From NCBI RefSeq assembly GCF_048892425.1, contig NZ_JBLZHU010000011.1:62001-126000 (forward strand): DNA of 64,000 nt, read 5' to 3'. Of this stretch, positions 1-6,703 are shown in pieces (the first letter of the stretch is position 1; every line of letters begins with the position of its first letter). The position numbers and the translations under genes were made by a program. The DNA comes from Pacificispira sp002696645 (GTDB lineage: Bacteria > Pseudomonadota > Alphaproteobacteria > UBA8366 > Aestuariispiraceae). Below the pieces are notes generated by a model. That model worked only from the letters and a program-made list of their open reading frames with translations, searched no databases and had not been told where the DNA came from.

Positions 1-136
1 CGTGGCGAGTGTGACGGTTTTTCCGCCGATGCGACCCTGTTACGCATTCAGGCCCGCAACCGCCCCGCGCCGACACAGCGCAATAACGGATATCGGGGCC
101 GCCAATACTACGCCGCCGCCGCTGGATGGTAAGGCC

Positions 137-304
137 ATGCTGCAAGTCACCCTGACATTCAACAGCCCCGCCGAACTCATGGCAGCATCGGAAGCGCTGG
201 CAAAGGCCGCGACGGGGCAACCCCTTACAGACCACGAAGTTACCCGATTGCAGATTGTCGCCTTGATGATCCGCGCCAACATCCCCGCACCAATGGAGGC
301 TTAG
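137..304 (+). CDS. Small orphan protein of the accessory island
   Basis: Encodes about 55 residues if started at the internal ATG at 137. The frame is open back to a GTG at position 2, so a longer protein of 100 residues or one starting outside the window cannot be excluded. I prefer 137 because the upstream residues are Pro/Arg/Thr-rich and look non-conserved. The body has a short beta-like segment followed by helices rich in Ala, Glu and Leu; no signal peptide or membrane segment is seen. The stop lies 3 bp before the next start and the stop region provides that gene's ribosome binding site (GGAGGC), so the two are probably co-transcribed. Family not recognised. Confidence 0.45.
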   Translation: MLQVTLTFNSPAELMAASEALAKAATGQPLTDHEVTRLQIVALMIRANIPAPMEA

Positions 305-307
305 AGA

Positions 308-994
308 ATGGAAAAGATCACCCGCCGCACCGCCCTAATGGGCACCGCCGCCGCCGTCGCTGTTACCGCAACCGCAACCGCCGCGCCCGCGCTGGTTTCA
401 GATCCCCATGCAGGATGGTACCGCAAAAGCCGCGATGAAGATGCTCAGGCCAACAGCCTACTTTCCCAACTTGCCACCACAGAAGATGCAATTTTGAAGG
501 AACTCGATTCCACCTATCCCGCCGTTATTGCGGCCTATGACAACGGGAATTTGTCCTACCTGACTTCTCTTACCAATTCACACAGCATCGATACTATCAC
601 CCTTCGCCGCGTCCTGGACCGAGCCAAGGGCAAATCTGATGCTGAAATCGACGCATTGTTTCGCTCAGAACGTACCGCCGTCATTGAGCAATTCAAGGCA
701 AGAGAAGCCAAAGAGGCCGAACTGGAGAAGGCGGCAGGGTTAAAGGCATTGGAGGCGCAAGCCCTGGTCCATATTCGTCGCGCCAATGAACTGGAATACA
801 AGATTGCAGACACACCAGCCAAGACCCTGGAGAGCGTCCAGGTCCAGGCACTTGTATTGTGTAATTGGACTAAGGAAGGCACCCCTCGCCGCGACCCGTC
901 CAGCGTCGAACTTGGAACCGACGAACAGGAAATCACCGCCTTGGCCCGCCGCGTTGCCGATGGTATCGCCGCCCTCGCCGGTAGTGCCCGATAG
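308..994 (+). CDS. Tat-type signal peptide protein of unknown function
   Basis: A 228-residue protein preceded by GGAGG at 7 bp. The N-terminus carries a twin-arginine-like motif (TRRTALMG, residues 5-12), then an Ala/Thr/Val-rich hydrophobic stretch and a cleavage-like APA site near residue 28, so export is likely. The rest is predicted helical and charged, with Glu/Ala/Lys-rich segments around residues 130-160. The last 60 residues (P-A-K-T-L...QALVL..W....G.P) resemble the C-terminal part of the 136-residue protein encoded at 1476-1886, so the two share a module. It sits in a run of plus-strand orphan genes. No enzymatic motif seen; function unknown. Confidence 0.6.
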   Translation: MEKITRRTALMGTAAAVAVTATATAAPALVSDPHAGWYRKSRDEDAQANSLLSQLATTEDAILKELDSTYPAVIAAYDNGNLSYLTSLTNSHSIDTITLRRVLDRAKGKSDAEIDALFRSERTAVIEQFKAREAKEAELEKAAGLKALEAQALVHIRRANELEYKIADTPAKTLESVQVQALVLCNWTKEGTPRRDPSSVELGTDEQEITALARRVADGIAALAGSAR

Positions 995-1040
995 ACAACC
1001 CTAACGCCTGACACAGCCCTGCACACTGGAGAAATCGACT

Positions 1041-1388
1041 ATGGAACTCGCCAAGACAGTTGCGGATATGCTCACAACGCCGGAACGCCCTATCGACGCC
1101 GCTGCAATCCGCTTTATGACCATGCAGGGCGATTCGATGGGGCCGGAAATTAAACCGGGCGACAAGATCGCGGTTAATCTGGCAGACTGCACACCATCGC
1201 CCCCCGGCCTGTTCCTTTTCTGGGATGGTCTTGAAAATGTAGTGTGCCGCCTCGAATTTATCCACAGCGACGGCAAGCCTATGGTGAATGTGAGTTTCGC
1301 CAATCCAGCTTATTCAAGCCGCCTTGTTCCCTTGGCAGAATGCGAAATCACAGGCCGCATTGTCGGGCGATGGGTTAGGACCGCATAG
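1041..1388 (+). CDS. S24/LexA-like C-terminal domain protein lacking HTH and catalytic Lys
   Basis: A 115-residue protein with a GGAG ribosome binding site 11 bp upstream. Residues 28-40 hold the peptidase S24 nucleophile motif (MQGDSMGPEIKPGD), as in LexA and phage CI/C2 repressors, and the C-terminal half ends in the family-typical NPxY...ITGRIVG pattern. The usual lysine of the VKRL motif is replaced by cysteine (VVCRLE, near residue 72), and there is no N-terminal helix-turn-helix, so self-cleavage and DNA binding are both doubtful. It may be a decayed phage repressor or a stand-alone regulatory partner. Its placement supports a prophage-derived origin for this island. Confidence 0.75.
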   Translation: MELAKTVADMLTTPERPIDAAAIRFMTMQGDSMGPEIKPGDKIAVNLADCTPSPPGLFLFWDGLENVVCRLEFIHSDGKPMVNVSFANPAYSSRLVPLAECEITGRIVGRWVRTA

Positions 1389-1402
1389 CGCCTTGGCTGT
1401 AA

Positions 1403-1435
1403 GCAACGCCCCTGGACAATCCGGGGGCATGTTGC
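1403..1435 (+). terminator. Hairpin after the S24-like gene
   Basis: GCAACGCCCC pairs imperfectly with GGGGGCATGTTGC and is followed by a short T-containing tail. It lies 15 bp after the stop of the S24-like gene and closely resembles the hairpin at 1912-1946, including the preceding CTGTAA. Confidence 0.55.
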
Positions 1436-1475
1436 CTTTACTAACTTTGAACGCATAATCTGAAAGGAACACCGA

Positions 1476-1886
1476 ATGGACGAATCACACCACGCCATTT
1501 TTCAGGGCTTAATGGATACAATCGACGCCGCGCATAAATTCGCAACACTTGCCAATGATGCTTATGAGCCGGGCTTGCCGGATTCCGAACAATCCGATTT
1601 TTGGGCCGAATGCAAAAAAGCAAAGGATGGTCTGATAGAGGAAATCCAAAAGGACGAATTGCGTATCGCGGAGAAACCCGCCGTCACCCCCGCCGATCTG
1701 TATATCCAGGCGTTTATCCTCACCCGCTGGCAGACAACCGGCGCGCCATTGGATCAATCAGGGAACAATGCCACCCGCCTTTTGATTGCAAATATTTTCG
1801 AGGGTCTGGCAATGCTTACCAGCGCCGATCCTGCAAATAAGGCAATCCTTAGCAATGTTGCACTTGTAGGCCGGAAGTATCGTTAA
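1476..1886 (+). CDS. Orphan soluble protein sharing a C-terminal module with the Tat protein upstream
   Basis: A 136-residue protein preceded by AAAGGA. No signal peptide; predicted all-helical. Residues 67-115 (KPAVTPADLYIQAFILTRW...GAP then a Leu/Ala-rich helix) align by eye with the last 60 residues of the protein at 308-994, with conserved Gln, Trp, Gly and Pro positions. This kind of P-A-x-T-L...W module is, as far as I recall, common in small proteins of alphaproteobacterial islands, but I cannot name the family. It is flanked on both sides by related GC-rich hairpins (1403-1435 and 1912-1946), which suggests a single-gene transcriptional unit. Function unknown. Confidence 0.55.
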   Translation: MDESHHAIFQGLMDTIDAAHKFATLANDAYEPGLPDSEQSDFWAECKKAKDGLIEEIQKDELRIAEKPAVTPADLYIQAFILTRWQTTGAPLDQSGNNATRLLIANIFEGLAMLTSADPANKAILSNVALVGRKYR

Positions 1887-1911
1887 ACGTCTGACACCGC
1901 CCTGTCTGTAA

Positions 1912-1946
1912 GCAACGCCCCCGCACCATCGCCGGGGGCGTATTGC
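1912..1946 (+). terminator. Hairpin after the 136-residue protein
   Basis: GCAACGCCCCC and GGGGGCGTATTGC form a strong stem with a short loop. It closely matches the hairpin at 1403-1435; the text before both copies (CTGTAAGCAACGCCCC) is identical, so the pair may be a small repeat family doubling as terminators. Confidence 0.6.
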
Positions 1947-1991
1947 TTCCCTACCCCGTCCCCCCCCCCTCGAATGAATTGGAGAAACCAC

Positions 1992-2753
1992 ATGCGCCGC
2001 TTTTCAATCATCCTTGCCTTTGCCTTCCTGGCAACGCCTGCCCTGGCAGATCGTGAAATCCATATTGTCCATTGCTTGCAGGGATGCCCAACCGGTACGC
2101 CGGAAACGAACGATCTTATCATCCGTCAAATCTATGCCCTATCATCGAATGACGATACGAAACTTGCCGATTGGGTGGCGTACACAGTGACCAAGGAAAC
2201 CATAGGCACGTCTGCAAGTCTCAATAGGGATTGGAAATCAGACCCCGCCCTGGACGATAGCGAGACGCTGGAACCCGACGATTACAAGGGCGCACACAAA
2301 CACATAAAGACGGATCGGGGGCATATGGCCCCGCTTGCCTCTTTCGCCGGTACGGTCTTTTGGCGTGATACGAACTATCTATCTAACATCACCCCGCAAC
2401 GCTCAGAATTGAATCAAGGGTCATGGCTTGGGCTTGAAACCGCCGAACGCGAATTGACCTGGAAACAAGGTGAAGTCTGGGTACTTACGGGAACCCTATA
2501 TGAGAAACCAGAAGACCCGCTTCCCGGTGCAGACGAACCGCACAAAGTCCCGTCTGGTTTCTGGAAAGTGGTAGCGCTGGAGAATGGACAGATCGCCGGA
2601 TTCATCTTTGACCAGGAACTAGCACGGGACGCGGCCTATTGCGACCAGTCCAAACCGTTACAAGAGATTGAGGACCGATCCGGCCTGGACCTGTTCCCCG
2701 ACGCCGCCGCCGATTGGGTCTCTGAGGATTTGCGGGCCGATCTTGGCTGTTAA
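1992..2753 (+). CDS. Secreted DNA/RNA non-specific endonuclease (NUC1 family)
   Basis: About 253 residues from the ATG at 1992, chosen because GGAG lies 7 bp before it and it begins a clean signal peptide (MRRFSIILAFAFLATPALA). A further ATG at 1974 would add six residues. The mature protein has the family active-site motif TDRGHMAP (catalytic His, near residue 110), followed by the downstream Asn/Glu region typical of the Mg-binding site (SNITPQRSELNQGSW). Cysteines near the start of the mature chain and near the end may form disulfides. Members degrade nucleic acids outside the cytoplasm. The C-terminal 50 residues are repeated in a remnant at 4000-4168. It is followed by a tandem-repeat array. 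Confidence 0.88.
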   Translation: MRRFSIILAFAFLATPALADREIHIVHCLQGCPTGTPETNDLIIRQIYALSSNDDTKLADWVAYTVTKETIGTSASLNRDWKSDPALDDSETLEPDDYKGAHKHIKTDRGHMAPLASFAGTVFWRDTNYLSNITPQRSELNQGSWLGLETAERELTWKQGEVWVLTGTLYEKPEDPLPGADEPHKVPSGFWKVVALENGQIAGFIFDQELARDAAYCDQSKPLQEIEDRSGLDLFPDAAADWVSEDLRADLGC

Positions 2754-2763
2754 TGTTGCACCC

Positions 2764-2858
2764 GTCACACCCTGTCACAGACTGTCACAAGCTGTTACGC
2801 CCCGTCATGGAACCGTTCAGGGAACCGTTCCCCGAACCGTTACCGAAACCGTCTCAGA
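2764..2858. repeat. Tandem array 1: 10-bp then 12-bp direct repeats
   Basis: Four to five units of a 10-mer beginning GTCACA (2764, 2774, 2784, 2794 and partial at 2804) run directly into four units of a 12-mer beginning AACCGTT (2811, 2823, 2835, 2847). The first six or seven bases of each 12-mer are conserved and the last five vary, as in protein-binding iterons. It starts 10 bp after the nuclease stop. A second array with the same order lies at 4574-4684. Confidence 0.8.
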
Positions 2859-3094
2859 AAATAGATGAGGAAACCTAGAACAAGAAGACCGATTGTTAAA
2901 CTGACCCCAACCAATTTAATACCTTGGAATCACGGACACAGTAGAAACCAAGTGGAACGCTCGCGAAGAGTCCATAAATCTATCAATCAGAATGCAACAT
3001 CTGACGACGCCACGTGCGCAGCAATATCCAAGAGCCAGCCCGTCACCGCCGTTCGCGTTGCCAACATCCCAAAGGATGTTAAATGCCCCGACTG

Positions 3095-3265
3095 TTAAGC
3101 AGCCATACATTCCACCTGGGTAATAGGTTTGGTAGAGCGACTAGTTGCGCTCAAATCCTTATAGCCAACGATCATAGAAATGTTCTTAATATCATCGCCC
3201 ATCGCTTCGACAGCTGCGGACACAACTGATTCAACAGCAGCGTAGAATTCCTCCTGCGTAGACAT
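3095..3265 (-). CDS. 56-residue acidic small protein
   Basis: An ORF of 57 codons read on the minus strand from ATG at 3265 to TAA at 3095, with AAAGG 8 bp upstream of the start. The product begins MSTQEEFYAAVESVV, is predicted mostly helical in its first half (alternating Ala/Val/Glu), then has a polar tail ending in VECMAA. There is no hydrophobic segment. It lies 83 bp downstream of the minus-strand gene at 3348-3884 and may share its transcript. No family recognised; support is the good start context and amino acid composition. Confidence 0.5.
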   Translation of the reverse strand: MSTQEEFYAAVESVVSAAVEAMGDDIKNISMIVGYKDLSATSRSTKPITQVECMAA

Positions 3266-3347
3266 CACTATTACCTTTCATAATCCCTGTTTCGGCATCC
3301 ATTCTGCCACACTATCAGCAAAATAAATGCCAACAGTTAACAAATCC

Positions 3348-3884
3348 CTACGGATGCACATTATCAATATGGAGCCAAGCTCCGCCTACAGCAACCGAAA
3401 TTTTGGGAAGCTTGTTAGTAAAACCTGTAGCAAGATACTGGGCGAACCGCCGATCGTCAGAGTTTGGAAGATGCAGTTTCATATGATTTGCATACATATC
3501 TCCTTCCCCGCACAAATCATACATCCCATTGATAAGACTTGTTATCATTAGGGCAATCTTCATTGGATCAGGATCTGCAAGATCAAAACGCGGTGCGAGC
3601 GTAAACCAAACCATTCGGAGCGTAATTCCTTTAGTTTTCGGCAAAAGAGCTGTGTTAAAATGTCCCAACCCATAGAAGGTTTCGTCACCTTCTGTATTCG
3701 GATCATGCAGCACATAAATACCAAAGGTAGGCTTTGTAGCGTCTCGAGCCATTGCCTCCGCCGCGTATTCAACCTGCGGAAAGCTATCCATCGTTTCGCC
3801 ATACCCAGAGACTTCTAATTCCCAACTGGTCGCAAGACGATCCAACAGGCCATTTTGTGCCGTTGCTTTGGTAAGAGTGATCAT
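3348..3884 (-). CDS. Orphan soluble protein, unknown function
   Basis: 178 residues from the ATG at 3884; a GTG at 3896 would add four residues. The composition is that of a globular mixed alpha/beta protein, with a segment resembling an acyltransferase-like strand pair around residues 60-100 (GIYVLHDPN...FYGLGHFNTALLP), but no convincing family motif. The base composition here is lower in G+C than the core genes, in line with transfer. It is the first gene of a possible two-gene minus-strand unit with the small ORF at 3095-3265. Function unknown. Confidence 0.55.
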   Translation of the reverse strand: MITLTKATAQNGLLDRLATSWELEVSGYGETMDSFPQVEYAAEAMARDATKPTFGIYVLHDPNTEGDETFYGLGHFNTALLPKTKGITLRMVWFTLAPRFDLADPDPMKIALMITSLINGMYDLCGEGDMYANHMKLHLPNSDDRRFAQYLATGFTNKLPKISVAVGGAWLHIDNVHP

Positions 3885-3999
3885 TATACCATCCACTGAA
3901 TAAAAGAGTTGTTAACCACAACATTAAAGGGAATATGTCAAGATACCGTAATAGGTTAAAACAATGCCAATGGGTACTGAAAAGTAGTCTCTTTGCAAA

Positions 4000-4168
4000 A
4001 TGCCGGATGGTGGGCTTTATTTTCGATCAGGAAATCGACAGGGACGCCAACTACTGTGGCCAGATTCAACCACTTCAAGAGATTGAACGTCGCTCTGACT
4101 TGGACCTTTTCCCCAAGGCCCTGCCGTCTTGGGGTTCCCAGGAGTTAGGGTCCGACCTAGGCTGCTGA
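4000..4168 (+). pseudogene. C-terminal remnant of a second NUC1-type nuclease
   Basis: The frame encodes GFIFDQEIDRD followed by about 40 residues ending ELGSDLGC, closely matching the last 50 residues of the nuclease at 1992-2753 (GFIFDQELARD to DLRADLGC). The catalytic DRGH region and signal peptide are absent; similarity starts abruptly near 4000. The open frame extends up to about 3935 with unrelated sequence. This is the 3-prime stub of a duplicated nuclease gene, and the tandem array that follows the intact gene also has a counterpart downstream of it. Confidence 0.8.
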
Positions 4169-4170
4169 AA

Positions 4171-4368
4171 ATGGAACCAATAGACATTTACCGCACCGCA
4201 AAATTACTCATAGACCAGCATGGGGACGACGCTGCAATAGAAGCTGCCATGAAAGCGGATAAATGCCTGGATTCTGGGGACGTGGACGGTGTTACCGTTT
4301 GGAAGGGTGTAATCCGAGCAATTGGCGAACTCAGCGCGACCACTAGAAATGGCCCTTTACATTCGTGA
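4171..4368 (+). CDS. Small helical protein, possibly DUF6961-like
   Basis: 65 residues from ATG at 4171, 2 bp after the stop of the nuclease remnant. The product starts MEPIDIYRTAKLLIDQHGDDA and continues with AAMKADKCLDSGDVDGVTVWKG, a pattern I associate with small alphaproteobacterial proteins assigned to DUF6961 (helix, D-Q-H-G, then A-x-x-x-A-D...G-D-x-x-G...W). Family assignment is from memory and uncertain. No ribosome binding site is evident, so it may depend on translation through the upstream frame. Function unknown; such genes are frequent in mobile regions. Confidence 0.55.
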   Translation: MEPIDIYRTAKLLIDQHGDDAAIEAAMKADKCLDSGDVDGVTVWKGVIRAIGELSATTRNGPLHS

Positions 4369-4573
4369 CTTCTATTTCCATCGGCAGTTTTATCAGCATA
4401 CCCAAAAGGCGGGTGAAACAGCTAATTTTTCGCAGAACTCTGGGCGGTTTCAAACTTTCGAGATCAGAAATTTAGTACAAAACAAGATTCTATATTGAGA
4501 ATAAAAGGGGGTCTTTAAGGATCCTTGCCTGATAAAAGCACCAAGACTGGGCATGTTGGCTGCTTTCTCTGCT
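4369..4573. other. AT-rich non-coding stretch
   Basis: No supported gene. It includes a perfect palindrome (AAGGATCCTT near 4518-4527) and AT-rich sequence before the second tandem array. No terminator or promoter was convincing. Confidence 0.4.
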
Positions 4574-4684
4574 ATCACAACCTGTCACGCGCCGTCATAG
4601 AACCGTTTGGCTAACGATTACCTCAACCGTTTAGGCAACCGTTACCGAAACCGTTTGGCAAACCGTTTCCTGAACCGTTCCGAC
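4574..4684. repeat. Tandem array 2: 10-bp then 12-bp direct repeats
   Basis: About three 10-mers (4574, 4584, partial 4594, GTCA core) lead into seven 12-mers beginning AACCGTT (4601, 4613 degenerate, 4625, 4637, 4649, 4661, 4673). Unit 4637 (AACCGTTACCGA) is identical to unit 2835 of array 1. Further degenerate AGTAACC units occur near 4729-4748. Confidence 0.82.
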
Positions 4685-4773
4685 GCTGGTAGACGACAAG
4701 GCAAGACAGGGGGGAAATCTAGGGCAATTAGTAACCATTTAGTAACCGTGCCCCCGACGTTCTACACCACAGA

Positions 4774-4808
4774 CAAAAAAATGCCCCTAAGTCAAAGACC
4801 TAGGGGCA
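4774..4808 (-). terminator. Rho-independent terminator, minus strand
   Basis: On the minus strand an 8-bp perfect stem (TGCCCCTA/TAGGGGCA) is followed immediately by seven T residues. It implies a transcript arriving from the right, which supports a minus-strand gene in the 4826-5150 interval. Confidence 0.85.
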
Positions 4809-4825
4809 AGTTGAACAGGGAGGCT

Positions 4826-4958
4826 TCACGTCTGGGAGACGTAGGGCCGGGCTGATGGGGACATCACCCGGCGTCGCTGCACTGCAGCAACTGAAGCACC
4901 CCTTACATAGTCTTGTTGAGCCGCCCCGCCTAGCGTTAAAATCGTCAAACCGGGCATG
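4826..4958 (-). CDS. Possible small basic protein before a strong terminator
   Basis: The minus-strand frame from ATG at 4958 to TGA at 4826 would encode about 43 residues (MPGLTILTLGG then a basic QRRR-containing tail). The frame is open further upstream to about 5110 but only with a TTG start. No good ribosome binding site is visible. The main support is the perfect terminator 18 bp downstream in the same orientation. It may instead be part of a non-coding transcript. Confidence 0.25.
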
Positions 4959-5040
4959 CGAAAACTGCATGGCTGAAACAGAAGCCCCGCAACAAATGCG
5001 TCACAAACTCCGAATCCTTTGAAATCTAACGATAAAATAA

Positions 5041-5054
5041 TAGGCGAACGCCTA
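5041..5054. promoter_or_regulatory. Perfect 14-bp palindrome
   Basis: TAGGCGAACGCCTA is a perfect inverted repeat with a 2-bp centre, followed by TTTTT on the plus strand. It lies between terB and the island in a gene-free interval. It could be a regulator binding site or a short hairpin terminator. Confidence 0.35.
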
Positions 5055-5173
5055 ATTTTTAGACAATTTTGGCGTTGCAAATTTGTCACCATCTCTGCCA
5101 ATTCGCGCAAATAGATCTGTATTGGCGGCTTGATTCCTTGCCGAAGCTGAACACCAGACGACGACGCGGGGGG

Positions 5174-5578
5174 TTAATCGATGGTGAATCGCGCCCGAAC
5201 ACCGCGCTCAATACCCGTGCAGATCAAGCGATCCAGTCCAAAAATCTGACGGAACATCTGCAGCAGGATCAATTCCTCATCGCTGGCTTCCAAATCCGCC
5301 GCCGCCACTTCAACCGCCAGCGCATAGGCAGTTTCATGCAGCGATACCGGCAGAGAGGCCTTCATTTCCTGCAAGATGTGATCGATACCATCAATATCAT
5401 CCAGCTTGTCGATGCAGGCATTTGCGATACCGGTCAGTTGCGTCACATCAAAATCACGAAACACGGGCAGATGCGCAACGATGCGCCCAATCATTTCCAT
5501 TTCGGATTCAGTGATCACGGCATCAGCGGCAGCGGCGATCACCATACCGTGGATAAGCGCCTCGTGACGGTTTAGCAT
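5174..5578 (-). CDS. TerB-family protein
   Basis: 134 residues, all-helical, matching the TerB fold shared with the N-terminal domain of co-chaperone DjlA: an initial helix with AAADAVITESEMEMIGRI (residues 16-33), then a second repeat with AAADLEASDEELILLQMFR (residues 92-110). Acidic residues in the two D-x-x-x-x-x-E segments are the family's putative metal site. TerB proteins are linked to tellurite or stress response, but stand-alone members like this one in alphaproteobacteria have no established role. It is monocistronic and probably marks the core side of the island boundary. Confidence 0.85.
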   Translation of the reverse strand: MLNRHEALIHGMVIAAAADAVITESEMEMIGRIVAHLPVFRDFDVTQLTGIANACIDKLDDIDGIDHILQEMKASLPVSLHETAYALAVEVAAADLEASDEELILLQMFRQIFGLDRLICTGIERGVRARFTID

Positions 5579-5755
5579 TATTCAGAAACCCTCCGTTAAG
5601 AACTCTTTCTATAAAGAGCCTGAGTTATTTCAAGCTCCCCGCCGCACGTCAAGGAAGACCGTTACGCCTGTCCTTCGCGCTAATATGGGGTTGATACAGG
5701 CCAGTGCCATGCTTTCGGCTCGACAAAACGGGGCCAGCGCTTATAGCGTACCATC

Positions 5756-6703
5756 ATGCAAGCTCTTATCGACTTTTCCATTCCCATCTTCGCAATCATT
5801 CTGGCCGGCTGGCTGGCCGGACGGTTCCGGTTATTGGGACAAGATTCCACGGCCGCACTGAACGGTTTTGTGTTTTTCATCGCGCTGCCCGCCCTGTTTC
5901 TGTCATCGACATCGCGCGCGCCGGTCGAGGCCGTTCTGAACTGGCCTTTATTGGCGGTCGTGGCCGGCGGCTATCTTTTCACCGCGATCCCGATTGCGAT
6001 CATTGCGCGGATCTTTTTTGCACGGCGGATCGGGGAGATCGGCCTGCACAGCGCCTCCTCGGTCTTTGCAAATACCGGCTATATGGGAATTCCCCTGGGC
6101 CTGGCAGCCTTTGGCGAGAGTGCAACCAACCCCATGATCGCAACCGTGCTGGCCAATATCTTTATCGTGCTGGGCCTGGCGACCGCCATGATGGAAGTGG
6201 ACCGCACCGGATCTAAAGGCCCGCGCATTGCCTATGACGCCGTCCGCGGCCTGGTGCGCAGCCCGCTGCTCTGTGCCTTGGCGCTGGGCATGGCCCTATC
6301 CGCATTGGGCATCACAATTCCCGGCCCCGGCCTGAAATTTCTGGATCTGCTGGCCGGAGCGGCAGGGCCCTGTGCCCTGTTTGCCATGGGCCTGTTTCTG
6401 GTGGGACAATCTGTTCGACGCGGCGCCGCAGAGGTCAGTTGGGTCACCTTTGTGAAGCTGATCATCCATCCGCTGGCTACCTGGCTGATCGCACATTACG
6501 TGATCCCGCTGGATCCTTTGGAAGAGGCTGTTGCGGTCGTTATGGCTTCCCTGCCCACGGGGGGATTGATTTTCGTGCTGGCCCAGCGATATGGCATCTA
6601 TGTCCAACGGGCCTCAGCGGTCATCCTGGTATCGACAATTCTATCTGTCGTGACCGTTTCCTTCATCCTGCAGCATTATGTCGACCTACTGAACCATGGC
6701 TGA
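5756..6703 (+). CDS. AEC-family (auxin efflux carrier type) transporter
   Basis: 315 residues with about ten hydrophobic segments in two halves, starting FSIPIFAIILAGWLAGRF and including the family-typical GxxNTGYMGIPL region (residues 100-115) and the second-half NPx(A/S)GGxxF equivalent (SLPTGGLIFVLAQRYG). Such carriers are inner-membrane secondary transporters, many for organic acids such as malonate; the substrate cannot be told here. The stop overlaps the next gene's start by 8 bp, suggesting co-expression with the iron-sulfur flavoprotein. A second AEC gene lies at 52612-53556. Confidence 0.88.
   Translation: MQALIDFSIPIFAIILAGWLAGRFRLLGQDSTAALNGFVFFIALPALFLSSTSRAPVEAVLNWPLLAVVAGGYLFTAIPIAIIARIFFARRIGEIGLHSASSVFANTGYMGIPLGLAAFGESATNPMIATVLANIFIVLGLATAMMEVDRTGSKGPRIAYDAVRGLVRSPLLCALALGMALSALGITIPGPGLKFLDLLAGAAGPCALFAMGLFLVGQSVRRGAAEVSWVTFVKLIIHPLATWLIAHYVIPLDPLEEAVAVVMASLPTGGLIFVLAQRYGIYVQRASAVILVSTILSVVTVSFILQHYVDLLNHG

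Noticed and set aside
2865..3098. 77-codon plus-strand frame after array 1
   Set aside because: Overlaps the end of the better supported minus-strand small ORF, has no ribosome binding site and low-complexity composition.
4607..4855. Frame reading array 2 as an NRxxNRxx peptide
   Set aside because: A 12-bp repeat is four codons, so any frame stays open across it; variable spacer bases and the different composite structure favour a DNA-level role.
5704..6216. 170-codon frame overlapping the AEC transporter start
   Set aside because: Same strand as the transporter but in another phase; Arg/His-rich with no motif, while the overlapping AEC frame is a clear family member.
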